NCBI RefSeq assembly: GCF_000010165.1
Contig: NC_012491.1
Coordinates: forward strand, 793,001-857,000
Reading direction: 5' to 3'
Origin: Brevibacillus brevis NBRC 100599
GTDB taxonomy: Bacteria > Bacillota > Bacilli > Brevibacillales > Brevibacillaceae
Length of the DNA: 64,000 bases
Shown here: one piece after another, positions 1-9,027 of the stretch
Layout of the letters: every line of letters begins with the position of its first letter
How positions within the stretch are numbered: position 1 is the first letter of the stretch
Notes under the pieces: generated by a model
The model's input: only the letters and a program-made list of their open reading frames with translations
Database searches by the model: none
Told to the model about the DNA's origin: nothing
Made by a program: the position numbers and the translations under genes

Positions 1-530
1 CAGGTGCGCTCATTCAGATGGAAGCGTCACGACTGCTGATGGCGACTGATCAGGACAAGGCATCCGAGTTACTTCGCAATGCGATCGCAATATCGAAGGA
101 AGGGCTGGAGCGAATCAGAGTGACACTCAAGGATGTGAAGCCACGGCCGGAGGAGCTGGGAATCAATCGACTCCGGTTGTTTGTCGATGAGTTGTCTGCC
201 AGAGAGACAGTGACAGCCACGCTTACTTTTAACGGGGACATCGATGTCATTACACCGATTCAGTGGAAAATCATCCAGCAAAATGCGACGGAAGCGGTCA
301 CGAATGCACTCAAATATGCGAAGGCGACAGTGATTTCCCTAGAGGTACGGGTGCTGAATACATTCATTAAAGCAGTGGTTACAGACAATGGGACCGGCGC
401 AGAAAAGGTTGTAAAAGGGCTTGGCATTCTCGGGATGGAGGAGAGAGCCGCTTCCGCTGGTGGAACAGTGATTGTAGACGGTACGCGAGGCTTTAGCGTT
501 ACCACTCTGCTACCTTATCGCAACGAATGA
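1..530 (+). CDS. Sensor histidine kinase, NarL/DegS type, C-terminal part (5' end outside window)
   Basis: The reading frame is open from the first bases (codons begin at position 3), so the gene starts upstream and only about 175 residues are visible. What is seen is the end of the dimerisation/phosphoacceptor helix region followed by a HATPase_c domain: the N-box region reads QNATEAVTNALKYAKA and the G1/G2 boxes are VTDNGTGA and KGLGILGMEERA. This is the pattern of HisKA_3 (NarL-family) kinases, which phosphorylate a LuxR-type response regulator; the phosphorylated histidine itself lies off the window. The next gene is an ABC-2 exporter operon 117 bases away behind a possible terminator, so the kinase may govern that exporter, but its response regulator is not in view. 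Family is secure, target is inference. Confidence 0.85.
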   Translation, partial: GALIQMEASRLLMATDQDKASELLRNAIAISKEGLERIRVTLKDVKPRPEELGINRLRLFVDELSARETVTATLTFNGDIDVITPIQWKIIQQNATEAVTNALKYAKATVISLEVRVLNTFIKAVVTDNGTGAEKVVKGLGILGMEERAASAGGTVIVDGTRGFSVTTLLPYRNE

Positions 531-571
531 AAAAATCATGGGAAACAACATGAGAAATCTCATATGCCGAG

Positions 572-609
572 GGATGAACTTATGCACTGACATAGGGGCA
601 TCCTTTTTT
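572..609 (+). terminator. Probable rho-independent terminator after the kinase
   Basis: GGATG (572-576) pairs with CATCC (599-603) and an inner TATG (581-584) pairs with CATA (591-594), followed by a run of six T. The stem has an internal loop, so it may be weak and allow read-through into the ABC operon. Confidence 0.45.
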
Positions 610-647
610 ATTACAATGCAGATATAGCCACGAAGGGAGTGAGTTAC

Positions 648-1586
648 GTGAGTCATGTATTGGAAATTCGTCAGTTAACGAAAAAATTCGGTGATTTCGT
701 CGCCGTCGACAATATGTCTCTGAATGTGCGTGAAGGAGAAATCTTTGGTTTTTTGGGGGCCAACGGAGCGGGAAAGAGCACGACTATCAATATGATCGCC
801 TCCCTGTTGCGCGTAACAAAGGGCGAGATTACCCTGCTGGGGAAAAATATTGATAAGCACAGCAAATTCGCCAAAATGAACATCGGCATCGTGCCACAAG
901 ATATCGCCATCTACGAGGATATGACTGCTTATGAAAATGTGAGGTTTTTTGCTGGTTTGTATGGACTGCGTGGATCACTGCTTCGCGAACGGACGGAAGA
1001 GGCGCTTGAATTCGTAGGCCTCGGTGACAAAGCTACTAGCTTTCCCAAAAATTTTTCTGGCGGGATGAAGCGTCGGTTAAACATCGCTTGTGCCATTGCC
1101 CATCGGCCGAAGCTGATCATCATGGACGAACCTACTGTCGGGATTGACCCTCATTCGCGCAATTATATCTTGAATTCGGTACGCAAGCTAAACGACATGG
1201 GCTGCACGATCATTTATACGAGCCATTACATGGAGGAAGTCGAAGAAATCTGCACGCGCATTGCCATTGTCGATCATGGAAAAGTCATCGCAGAAGGATC
1301 GAAAGAGGAGCTAAAAGCGATTATTACTGACGCAAAGGAAATTTGGATTGGGGTCAGAGCAGATGAACCATTAAACCTCGAAGGCATTAAGGCGATTCCT
1401 GGTGTGAATGCGGTGCTTCAAGAAGAGAATACGATCAAAATCGTATCGAAAACGGAGATCAACAACCTGAACCGGATCATTCAACAATTCATCAAGGATC
1501 AGGTAGAAATCCGCTCCGTTGAAGAGCAAGCGCCGAATCTGGAGACTGTGTTCTTGACCTTAACCGGTCGAAACTTGCGAGACTAG
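648..1586 (+). CDS. ABC-2 type transporter, ATP-binding subunit
   Basis: Cytoplasmic ATPase of a drug/lipid-type export ABC system. The Walker A motif GANGAGKST, the signature FSGGMKRRLNIACAIAH, Walker B LIIMDEPTVGID and the H-loop TSHYMEE are all intact. The roughly 80-residue C-terminal extension is usual for the DrrA/CcmA-like group that works with ABC-2 permeases. I place the start at GTG 648 because GAAGGGAG (632-639) is then about 8 bases upstream; an in-frame GTG at 639 overlaps that ribosome site. The two permease genes follow directly (15-base gap, then a 4-base overlap), so the three form one export operon. The substrate cannot be told from sequence; peptide antibiotics or other toxic compounds are the usual guess. 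Confidence 0.92.
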   Translation: MSHVLEIRQLTKKFGDFVAVDNMSLNVREGEIFGFLGANGAGKSTTINMIASLLRVTKGEITLLGKNIDKHSKFAKMNIGIVPQDIAIYEDMTAYENVRFFAGLYGLRGSLLRERTEEALEFVGLGDKATSFPKNFSGGMKRRLNIACAIAHRPKLIIMDEPTVGIDPHSRNYILNSVRKLNDMGCTIIYTSHYMEEVEEICTRIAIVDHGKVIAEGSKEELKAIITDAKEIWIGVRADEPLNLEGIKAIPGVNAVLQEENTIKIVSKTEINNLNRIIQQFIKDQVEIRSVEEQAPNLETVFLTLTGRNLRD

Positions 1587-1601
1587 AGGAGGGGCTTTGC
1601 C

Positions 1602-2732
1602 ATGAACATATGGAATATCGCTGTAAAAGAAATCAAGTCCAGCCTTCGCGAAAAAAGAACGTTTATGTTTATGCTAGCGCTTCCCGTCATCCTGATGCTG
1701 ATATTAGGCTCCGCCCTTTCCAATGCATTCGACGATACGAGGACTGTAGGAGACATGCGCTTGCTGTATAAAAGCAACGGGACGAATGCGCAAATGTCTA
1801 CGGCGTGGAACTCGTTTATCAAAGCATTGGATGATAAAGGAGTGAAGGTCGCGCAAGCAAGTTCAGGCATGGATGGGCAGGAGGAAGTTCGCGCGGATCG
1901 CTATACGGGGTACGCAGTCGTCAGCGATGCGGGGATTGAGTTTTATGGAAGCAGCAAGAATGCGATAGGAAGCAATATCCTCGCGGGGATGCTAACCGTT
2001 TTTGCAGATCGGTACTCGCTCGCATCTGCAGCTTATCAGGTAGATCCCGAATCTGGTTCGGCAATAGTCAAGGGTATCGAACACCGTGATGATTTTATTC
2101 ATGAAACGGCCTTGAATCCGAATAAAAAACCGGGGGCAATCGACTATTACGCGATTGCGATGACGACCATGGTTGCGCTCTACTCGATGTTCTCTGCGAG
2201 TTATTTGTTCACCGGAGAGCGAACGAACAAAACATCCACACGATTAATGGCAGCACCTGTCAGCAAAGGTGTCATTTTTACTGGCAAAATTATCGGCAGT
2301 ACGTTCGTTAATCTGTTCTTCGTGCTTGTCGTGTTCGTAGTCAGCAAGTTCGTGTTCCAAGCAGATTGGGGCAACCACTACGGAATGGTGATCCTCGTGC
2401 TTTTGACAGAGGTGCTGCTTGCGGTCAGCCTGGGTCTGGGGATCAGCTTTCTTTTCAAAGGCGAAGGGGTAAGGTCAATCAACAATATTTTTACGCAGGT
2501 CGCTTCCTTTGTAGGCGGTGCCTATTTTCCCGTCGATCAATCAACTGGTTTCTTCGGCCTCCTGTCCAAATTCTCTCCCCTTCACTGGGCGAATACAGGT
2601 CTGATGCAAATCATATACACAGACAATACGAGAGGCGCATGGTTTGCGATTGCGATGAATGTGAGCATCGCTACGGCGTTCATCATCGTTTCTGTTATCA
2701 CGATGCGCAGACGGGAGGGTGCTTTCGTATGA
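1602..2732 (+). CDS. ABC-2 type transporter permease (first)
   Basis: Membrane subunit of the exporter with the ABC2_membrane_3 layout. One N-terminal membrane helix (about residues 20-40, LALPVILMLILGSALSNAF) is followed by an extracytoplasmic stretch of about 140 residues and then five or six helices in the C-terminal half, starting near DYYAIAMTTMVALYSMFSASYL. Length (376 aa) fits the family. A clear GAGGAGGGG ribosome site lies 7 bases before the ATG. The stop codon overlaps the start of the second permease (ATGA), which indicates translational coupling and a heterodimeric membrane domain. Confidence 0.9.
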   Translation: MNIWNIAVKEIKSSLREKRTFMFMLALPVILMLILGSALSNAFDDTRTVGDMRLLYKSNGTNAQMSTAWNSFIKALDDKGVKVAQASSGMDGQEEVRADRYTGYAVVSDAGIEFYGSSKNAIGSNILAGMLTVFADRYSLASAAYQVDPESGSAIVKGIEHRDDFIHETALNPNKKPGAIDYYAIAMTTMVALYSMFSASYLFTGERTNKTSTRLMAAPVSKGVIFTGKIIGSTFVNLFFVLVVFVVSKFVFQADWGNHYGMVILVLLTEVLLAVSLGLGISFLFKGEGVRSINNIFTQVASFVGGAYFPVDQSTGFFGLLSKFSPLHWANTGLMQIIYTDNTRGAWFAIAMNVSIATAFIIVSVITMRRREGAFV

Positions 2733-3877
2733 ATGAAATGCTATGGCTAATTCGGAAAACGCTGATGGAGACGTTTCGGAGTAAAAAAAGCTGGTTCACT
2801 TACTTGGGTTTGCCGATCGCTGGGGTTCTACTGTCTCTTACCCTGTACAGCAATGCAGGTAGCGGCACGATCCATGTAGGAATAATCAATCATGACGGGG
2901 ACCAGGTGATCACGCAGGACACGATCCGGTTTATCGAGAGATTGGAATCTATCAAAGTCACAGTCATCGACGAACAAACGATGCGTGAACAAATCGTTTC
3001 TGGTGAGCTGGATAGCGGAATTGTTTTCGAGTCAGGTTATGCTGCTAGTGTTCGAAAAGGAGCGCCGGCACACTTGAATATGGTATCCGTAAAGGGTGAA
3101 CAGGTAACTGCCTACGTGAAGGCCATGCTGCATAGTTATATCGGCAATCTTGCCGCGATTGGAAAAGCAGCGCAGGCGGATGAGGCAAAGTTCACGAAGC
3201 TGTATACGGCCTACCACGAGCAAAGCTACAAGCTCCATACGGTAACGCTTCAAGACACATCAAATGTGACGCGCATGACGAATCAATCGATTGGATTCCT
3301 CATTATGTTCATGATGTTTTCTGCGGTGAACATGTCAGAGATCATTTTAAAAGAAAAAGAGAATCGCACCTTTTTGCGCCTCCTTTCTTCGCCGATGTCG
3401 GCCAGATCCTATGTATTCTCGAATATTATCGTCAACCTGTTTATTTTACTGCTGCAAATCATCGTGACCTTGCTCGTCATGAAAAACGTCTTCGGCATAG
3501 ATGCAGGCGTCTCGTATGGTCAAATGATTCTGCCGTTGTTCGTGTTTGCGCTGGGCGCTATCGCCCTTTCTCTGATGACCGTTGCCTTTGCGAAGAGTAG
3601 AGCAGGTGCTGGAGCGATTTCCAACCTGATCATTGTACCGTCATGCCTCCTGGCCGGCTGTTTCTTTCCAATGGAAATCATGCCAGACACCGTGCGCAAA
3701 ATTTCAACATTCTTGCCTCAGCATTGGTTGCTCGATGCGGTGAATAAGCTTCAACAAGGGTATAGCCTGGGGAGCTTGTATTTGAACATCGCTATTTTGC
3801 TCGCATTCGCTACGGTTTTTGCCTTGATCGCCATCTATCGGTTTGGGCGGAATAACGATAGTAGGCAGTTTGTGTGA
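2729..3877 (+). CDS. ABC-2 type transporter permease (second)
   Basis: A 382-residue permease with the same architecture as the preceding gene: an N-terminal helix after the motif FRSKKSWFTYLGLPIAG, a long extracytoplasmic segment, and a C-terminal helix cluster beginning near SIGFLIMFMMFSAVNMSEI. The frame is open further upstream inside the previous gene, but the ATG at 2729 overlapping the upstream stop (ATGA) is the natural start, preceded by GGGAGGG. It would pair with the first permease and the ATPase at 648. No terminator is evident after it, and the hybrid kinase begins only 49 bases later. Confidence 0.9.
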   Translation: MNEMLWLIRKTLMETFRSKKSWFTYLGLPIAGVLLSLTLYSNAGSGTIHVGIINHDGDQVITQDTIRFIERLESIKVTVIDEQTMREQIVSGELDSGIVFESGYAASVRKGAPAHLNMVSVKGEQVTAYVKAMLHSYIGNLAAIGKAAQADEAKFTKLYTAYHEQSYKLHTVTLQDTSNVTRMTNQSIGFLIMFMMFSAVNMSEIILKEKENRTFLRLLSSPMSARSYVFSNIIVNLFILLLQIIVTLLVMKNVFGIDAGVSYGQMILPLFVFALGAIALSLMTVAFAKSRAGAGAISNLIIVPSCLLAGCFFPMEIMPDTVRKISTFLPQHWLLDAVNKLQQGYSLGSLYLNIAILLAFATVFALIAIYRFGRNNDSRQFV

Positions 3878-3925
3878 GAAAAATAGGACTGTGGAACTGC
3901 AATTTGACAAGGGATAATTTGAATC

Positions 3926-6900
3926 ATGTCGAAAGATGATCTTACTATGATAAAGCAAAGCAACTATAATCGGAGTCATTTAAAAGCACTCATAAGTAAG
4001 CATCTTGTGATTCTTCTCTTGTTTTTAGCATTTCTCCTAGGTCTTCGAACGTTTTGGTTTTCGTTTCATGCATCACCAGATCATCCGCAAGCGATTCAAG
4101 GGGTTCTTGATATGCGCGGGTGGGACTTTGAAAATTCCCCGTCCATTTCACTGGATGGGGAATGGGAGTTTTACCCTGATTCTTTCATCACGCATGAAGA
4201 TTTCAAGCAATCATCGAATGACGAACGACAGTACCTTCAAGTACCTGGCAATTGGAGCAGCGCTTTTTCCAGGGCCTCTCCTTCACCGTATGGCTATGGT
4301 ACATACCGTTTGCGGATTTTGGTCGATCAACCACTAAATCAGCCATACACCTTATGGGTTCCGCAAGTGGAAGCATCTTCTACCGTAGAGGTTAACGGAG
4401 AGATAGTAGCCAGAGTCGGAGTGCCTGCGACAACAGCGGAGGAGTACACGCCGCAGAAGGCATCCTTCACGGCTACGTACATTGCGGGTGATGCAAAGGT
4501 CATTGAAGTGCTTGTCCGAACGGCCAACTTTCATAATCAAATCGAAGGAGGCATCGTCAGATCGATTTACTTCGGGTCGCAGGCCGCTATTGACACCGAA
4601 CGTTGGTATTCTATCGGCTTCCAGATGACAACCTTCCTCATCTTGTTGCTTCATGGCTTGTATGCCGGCATCCTGTACGTATTGAATGCCCGCCACAAAG
4701 AGTTTCTGGTGTTTTTTCTGTTACTTTCCTGCGTAGGGATAAAGACTGTTTCTGATTATGACAATCTGCTGTTACTTTGGCTCCCGATCGATTATACATG
4801 GTCGATCAAGGTAGAAGTGCTCGCTTACATATGGCAGCCTTTGCTGATGATATTATTGGTCAGGAGTCTATCTGATCAGGAAGAGAAAGAATACTCCAAG
4901 CCGTTTCGGGCATATCTTTCCGTGCTCAGTCTTTATTCAGCAGTCATCATACTGGGAACAGCACAATGGGTGTATATATTAGCTGGAACGCCATTTTTAG
5001 TCATTATTTATTTTGGTCCGTTATTCTTGTTTATTTTCAAAATCAGCCGCATGCTTATGTATGACAAGAATGACGCTGTGTTTTTGCTCATTGCTGCAAC
5101 GAGTATTTTGTCCAATGTCATATGGTCCGCCATTATCGAATATAAAATGATCGATATCAAGTACGTGTATTATCCGCTCGACCTGATTGCTGCACTTGTC
5201 AGTTTTTCTGCTTACTGGTTCAAGCGATTCTTTCGCAATTCAGAGGAAAAAGCAAAGCTAACGGAGCAATTGAAAGAAGCTGACAAGCTCAAGGACCAGT
5301 TTCTCGCCCATACCTCGCACGAACTGAGGACGCCGTTGCATGGCATCTTGAATATCGCGCAAACTGTCGTCAACAATGAAAAGCATGTCATGGGTGACCG
5401 GAGCACGCAGGATATGGAGCTCTTAATCACGATCAGCCGCAGAATGTCGCATTTACTGGATGATTTGCTAGATGTCGTACGATTGCAGGACAAGCATATC
5501 GTGTTGCAGAAGAAGCCGTTGCATATTCAATCGGTTGTTTCCGGCATCATCAGCATGCTCACTTACATGGTAGAAGGCAAGTCTGTTCAACTGAAAATGG
5601 ACATACCAGAGTCCATCCCGCCAATCTTGGCAGATGAGAAGCGGCTAGTCCAGATTCTGTTCAATCTTGTTCACAATGCACTGAAATTCACGGAAGAAGG
5701 AGCTGTCGTCGTTTCGGCTAAGAGCATGGACGGACAGGTGGCGATCTATGTATCCGATACAGGAATCGGGATGGATGAGCATACCAAGGCACGTATATTT
5801 TTGCCGTATGAGCAGGGAGCTCAAGCAACGAACGACGGCGGAGGAATTGGCCTCGGTCTTGCTATTTGTGCCCAGCTGGTAGAGCTGCATGATAGTGAGC
5901 TGAGAGTCGACTCTGAACCGGGCAAAGGTTCGGTATTTCGCTTCGAGCTGCCCGCGGTTAGTACAGATGAGATGAAAGCAGCAGAGAGCCAATATGTGGA
6001 GCAGATAGATAAGAGCAATCAAGTGACGGCTATCAATCAGATGGGGCAGAGTGAAGCTCCAGATATCTTGGCTGTTCAGCAAACGGCTGCGCATGCGTTT
6101 GTAGAAAGAAAGGCGAACATATTGGCGATCGATGACGACCCGGTTAACTTAAGGGTGCTGGACCGAATGCTCTCCTCCTCGCATTATCAAATCACTACGT
6201 GCGCATCGCCAAGAGACGCGCTCGATCTGCTTTTTACAGAGCAGTGGGATTTGCTTATTATCGATGTCATGATGCCCCATATGTCGGGCTATGAGCTGAC
6301 GCAAAGGGTTAGGGAGCATTTCTCTGTTTCAGAGCTTCCGATCTTGCTCTTAACGGCGCGCAGCCAGTCTGAGGATGTATACACCGGGTATTTGTCTGGT
6401 GCGAATGACTATGTTTGCAAACCAGTCGATGGCATGGAGCTGAAATACCGCGTCTGGTCGTTGACGACACTCAAGCAAACCGTCGATGAACGACTGCGTA
6501 TGGAGGCTGCCTACTTGCAGGCGCAGATTCACCCGCACTTCTTGTTCAACACACTTAGCTCGATTATGGCGTTGAGTGACATTGATACGGAGAAGATGCG
6601 TAAACTCGGGGATGCATTTACCGCCTTCTTGCATATCAGCTTTGACTTTTTGAATACAGGAAAACAAGTAGCACTCTCCCATGAGCTGGAGCTCGTCCAA
6701 GCGTATCTTTACATTGAAAAGGAACGATTTGGCGGGCGGTTACAGATCGTGTGGGAGGTTGAGCCTGGTATCGATCTTCTCATCCCGCCACTGACCATTC
6801 AGCCGTTAGTGGAGAATGCAATCAACCATGGTCTTCTTACCCAAATAGAGGGGGGAACTCTCCATATCCGCATCGTCCGGCAAAAGAACGCCACGCTTTT

Positions 6901-7129
6901 TGAGGTGAAGGATGACGGTATCGGGATGGAGGAAGCGACTGTGCGGCAAATTCTTGACCTGTCGAAGAAGGAAAGAGGCGGAATTGGCGTGTCCAACACG
7001 AATCGGAGACTGACGCAAATGTATGGGAAGGGCTTGGCCATCACGAGTAAGCCGGGGGAGGGAACGACGGTGTCGTTTGTGATACCGGATCAGGCGTTAA
7101 CTGAAAAACATCGAGGTGAACAGGCATGA
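3926..7129 (+). CDS. Membrane hybrid histidine kinase with two kinase modules (7TMR-DISM / HisKA-HATPase / REC / LytS-type kinase)
   Basis: A 1067-residue membrane sensor. After an N-terminal helix (about 27-45) comes a beta-rich extracytoplasmic domain of the 7TMR-DISM type (GVLDMRGWDF...DGEWEFYPD), then seven membrane helices (about 225-435). A HisKA domain follows with the H-box AHTSHELRTPLHG (His near 464), then HATPase_c with DTGIGMD and GGGIGLGLAI. A receiver domain near 735-845 has the acidic pair IDDD and the phospho-acceptor in IIDVMMPHMSG. A second, different kinase module of the LytS/His_kinase class ends the protein: IHPHFLFNTLSS near 870, then VENAINHG, DDGIGM and GGIGVSNTNRR. 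All catalytic motifs of both modules look intact. The weak ribosome site CAAGGGATA precedes ATG 3926. The last codon overlaps the next gene. Confidence 0.9.
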   Translation: MSKDDLTMIKQSNYNRSHLKALISKHLVILLLFLAFLLGLRTFWFSFHASPDHPQAIQGVLDMRGWDFENSPSISLDGEWEFYPDSFITHEDFKQSSNDERQYLQVPGNWSSAFSRASPSPYGYGTYRLRILVDQPLNQPYTLWVPQVEASSTVEVNGEIVARVGVPATTAEEYTPQKASFTATYIAGDAKVIEVLVRTANFHNQIEGGIVRSIYFGSQAAIDTERWYSIGFQMTTFLILLLHGLYAGILYVLNARHKEFLVFFLLLSCVGIKTVSDYDNLLLLWLPIDYTWSIKVEVLAYIWQPLLMILLVRSLSDQEEKEYSKPFRAYLSVLSLYSAVIILGTAQWVYILAGTPFLVIIYFGPLFLFIFKISRMLMYDKNDAVFLLIAATSILSNVIWSAIIEYKMIDIKYVYYPLDLIAALVSFSAYWFKRFFRNSEEKAKLTEQLKEADKLKDQFLAHTSHELRTPLHGILNIAQTVVNNEKHVMGDRSTQDMELLITISRRMSHLLDDLLDVVRLQDKHIVLQKKPLHIQSVVSGIISMLTYMVEGKSVQLKMDIPESIPPILADEKRLVQILFNLVHNALKFTEEGAVVVSAKSMDGQVAIYVSDTGIGMDEHTKARIFLPYEQGAQATNDGGGIGLGLAICAQLVELHDSELRVDSEPGKGSVFRFELPAVSTDEMKAAESQYVEQIDKSNQVTAINQMGQSEAPDILAVQQTAAHAFVERKANILAIDDDPVNLRVLDRMLSSSHYQITTCASPRDALDLLFTEQWDLLIIDVMMPHMSGYELTQRVREHFSVSELPILLLTARSQSEDVYTGYLSGANDYVCKPVDGMELKYRVWSLTTLKQTVDERLRMEAAYLQAQIHPHFLFNTLSSIMALSDIDTEKMRKLGDAFTAFLHISFDFLNTGKQVALSHELELVQAYLYIEKERFGGRLQIVWEVEPGIDLLIPPLTIQPLVENAINHGLLTQIEGGTLHIRIVRQKNATLFEVKDDGIGMEEATVRQILDLSKKERGGIGVSNTNRRLTQMYGKGLAITSKPGEGTTVSFVIPDQALTEKHRGEQA

Positions 7130-7650
7130 TTGCCATCCAATGCACCAAAAAGCTTGCAGAGGAACTACCTGTAACATTATCCGATAAAGAGAAAATGGTT
7201 TCAGAGCCATTATACAGGTGGCATGCTCACATTATTTTACTGAATCGCAGGAAATGTGTAGCGGTGATGAATAATGTGACCAGGTACAATTTTATCATCT
7301 ATGGGTTAAAGAAAGCGGACTTTATAAGATTCGATCAAATCTTTTTGGAAAAAATCGCTGAGAATCTAATTGCGGATGGCATAGAGCAATCGTTAATTCA
7401 GAAGTATTTGCACCATGCTAGTGAGGCTACTTTCACACAGACAAGTGACAGAAGCATTATTAGTCAACTAAACGACATGATTTTGCTGGCAAGATACGAT
7501 ATGGATAATAACATAAGGCAAATCGGTGAAGAGGAATTGAATCAAATCAATCGACTGTCGAATCAATATCCCATGTCTAAATTACCGCAAATATTTCCAC
7601 GCGATGCGATGCAACACGCGTTAGAAAATTTATCGATGGTTAACACATAA
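7126..7650 (+). CDS. Small protein of unknown function, DUF6933-like
   Basis: A 174-residue soluble protein starting inside the stop of the hybrid kinase (ATGA), so the two are probably co-translated. The N-terminus reads IQCTKKLAEELPV and continues with WHAHIILLNRRKCVAVMNN; this pattern recalls the DUF6933 family, but I rely on memory of that family and not on a search. No signal peptide, membrane helix or catalytic motif is seen; the second half is helical and rich in Asn/Gln. Its coupling to the kinase suggests an accessory role in that signalling unit, which is inference. A terminator follows 13 bases after the stop. Confidence 0.7.
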   Translation: MIAIQCTKKLAEELPVTLSDKEKMVSEPLYRWHAHIILLNRRKCVAVMNNVTRYNFIIYGLKKADFIRFDQIFLEKIAENLIADGIEQSLIQKYLHHASEATFTQTSDRSIISQLNDMILLARYDMDNNIRQIGEEELNQINRLSNQYPMSKLPQIFPRDAMQHALENLSMVNT

Positions 7651-7663
7651 CGGAAGAACGGCG

Positions 7664-7706
7664 AGCATCCACATACTCTCATGAGTAGATAGGGTGCTTT
7701 TTCTTT
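7664..7706 (+). terminator. Rho-independent terminator
   Basis: AGCATCC (7664-7670) pairs with GGGTGCT (7692-7698) with one G-U pair; an inner TACTC/GAGTA strengthens the stem. A T-rich tail follows. It closes the kinase/DUF unit. Confidence 0.75.
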
Positions 7707-7714
7707 TTTATTTA

Positions 7715-7765
7715 TTGAAAAACGACAACGATGTCGTTTATAATTTTGTTACGAATAAAAACGAC
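7715..7765 (+). promoter_or_regulatory. Promoter of the TetR gene with an operator palindrome filling the -35/-10 spacer
   Basis: TTGAAA (7715-7720) and TATAAT (7739-7744) are separated by 18 bases. The spacer holds the perfect inverted repeat AAACGACA-acga-TGTCGTTT (7720-7739), and a third half-site AAACGACA lies at 7758-7765 just past the expected transcription start. This is a classic layout for autorepression by the TetR protein encoded at 7808. Confidence 0.8.
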
Positions 7766-7807
7766 ACTCATGTATATTTTGCTCAAAGGAGGCAGACCCA
7801 AAATCCC

Positions 7808-8425
7808 ATGGCCCCAAAAGTAAGCGACGAATACAAAAACAAAAAGAAAATCGAACTGCTACAAGCGGCAAAACGTGTGTTTATCACAAAAGGCTATACA
7901 CGGGCCACCATGCAAGACGTCATGGACGAGGCAGGCGTATCACGAGGAGCCTTGTATGCCTACTTTGATAATCTGGAGCACTTATATTTAGAGCTGCTGC
8001 AATTCAAGGATCAACAGGATACACAATTTTTCGCGCCTGTTGCTGGCGAAAAGTCTTGGCAGCAAATCATCAAATGGGTGAACAAGCAACAGGGCGAGAT
8101 CGAGAAAATCGATCAAACACTGTCCAAAGCCAACTCAGAGTTTTTCCTGTCACTGAAGGATCAGCAAAAGCAACAGAGCTATCCATACATCACGACTCGC
8201 TATGAAAAATTGGTCGACGTGTTGACAGCTTTCTTCGCGCATGGGACAGAGACAGGTGAGTTCAAGCCACAGCTACCACCTGAGGTGATCGCTCGCTATC
8301 TCATCTCGGTTATCGATGGACTGATGCTGGATACCGCGCATTTGGGCCCAGAGAAAACGAAGGTGTCTGTGCAGATGGAAGCACTGTTGTTTTCTTTGAG
8401 AGCGATGCTGGGACCGACTCAATAA
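7808..8425 (+). CDS. TetR/AcrR family transcriptional regulator
   Basis: A 205-residue one-component repressor. The N-terminal helix-turn-helix is clear: KRVFITKGYTRATMQDVMDEAGVSRGALYAYFDN. The C-terminal ligand domain is not specific enough to name a ligand. I use ATG 7808 (MAPKVSDEYKNKKK); the frame is open upstream to 7694, but that would put the promoter and operator inside the gene, and AAAGGAGG (7785-7792) sits upstream of 7808, although at a long spacing of 15 bases. It probably represses itself through the palindrome at 7720-7739. The acetyltransferase 12 bases downstream shares the transcript and may be its regulated target. Confidence 0.9.
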   Translation: MAPKVSDEYKNKKKIELLQAAKRVFITKGYTRATMQDVMDEAGVSRGALYAYFDNLEHLYLELLQFKDQQDTQFFAPVAGEKSWQQIIKWVNKQQGEIEKIDQTLSKANSEFFLSLKDQQKQQSYPYITTRYEKLVDVLTAFFAHGTETGEFKPQLPPEVIARYLISVIDGLMLDTAHLGPEKTKVSVQMEALLFSLRAMLGPTQ

Positions 8426-8437
8426 GGAGGGGTACGA

Positions 8438-8971
8438 ATGTTATTTCAAACAGAGAGAATTTATTTGAGAAAAATGACGGGGGAGGACGTGGACGTCTAC
8501 CACAGGTGGAGAAATGACGAAGAAATCATGCGGACAACGAATCCGTCCATGGACGTCTATACGTGGGAAGATACGAACGGGTTTGTGAATCAGGTCATTC
8601 TGCATGCGAGCGCCTCGAAGAGCTACATGATCGTAGACAGCCAAACCAATCGACCGATCGGGATTACCTCTCTCATCCAAATCGACCTGAAAAACCGCAA
8701 TGCGGAGTGCATCATCGATATTGGGGAGAAGGAGTATTGGGGAAAGGGGTATGGACGAGAAGCGCTGAAGCTGCTGCTGGATTATGCATTCTTGGAAATG
8801 AATCTGCATCGGGTATCGTTGCGTGTCTTTTCCTTTAACGAAAAAGCCATAAAGCTGTATGATAGGCTCGGATTCAAGCAAGAGGGGATTTCGCGGCAGT
8901 TTTTGTTTCGAGAAGGAAAATGGCATGATCTCGTGCACATGGGGATTTTGCAGGAGGAATATATCTCGTGA
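8438..8971 (+). CDS. GNAT N-acetyltransferase, RimJ/RimL-like
   Basis: A 177-residue acetyltransferase that moves the acetyl group of acetyl-CoA to an amine. It opens with the usual RimJ/L-type strand TERIYLRKMTGEDVDVYHRWRNDEE and carries the acetyl-CoA pyrophosphate loop YWGKGYGREALKLLLDYAF plus the conserved ending HRVSLRVFSFNEKAIKLYDRLGFKQEG. The ribosome site AAGGAGGGG is well spaced. It forms a two-gene operon with the TetR regulator and ends at a bidirectional terminator. The substrate is unknown; antibiotic or small-molecule modification is possible given the regulator. Confidence 0.9.
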   Translation: MLFQTERIYLRKMTGEDVDVYHRWRNDEEIMRTTNPSMDVYTWEDTNGFVNQVILHASASKSYMIVDSQTNRPIGITSLIQIDLKNRNAECIIDIGEKEYWGKGYGREALKLLLDYAFLEMNLHRVSLRVFSFNEKAIKLYDRLGFKQEGISRQFLFREGKWHDLVHMGILQEEYIS

Positions 8972-8972
8972 A

Positions 8973-9012
8973 AAAAAGAGGCTGGCGATACGAAGGGTAC
9001 CACCAGCCTTTT
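8973..9012. terminator. Bidirectional rho-independent terminator
   Basis: AGGCTGG (8979-8985) pairs with CCAGCCT (9003-9009), with A-rich sequence on the left and TTTT on the right. It serves the acetyltransferase on the + strand and the anti-sigma gene ending at 9028 on the - strand. Confidence 0.8.
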
Positions 9013-9027
9013 GCGTATGAAGAGCTC

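Noticed and set aside
2366-2728. Upstream extension of the second ABC-2 permease
   Set aside because: It is the overlapping frame of the first permease; the ATG at 2729 overlapping the preceding stop and the homologous start MNEMLWLIRKTLMETF are far more plausible.
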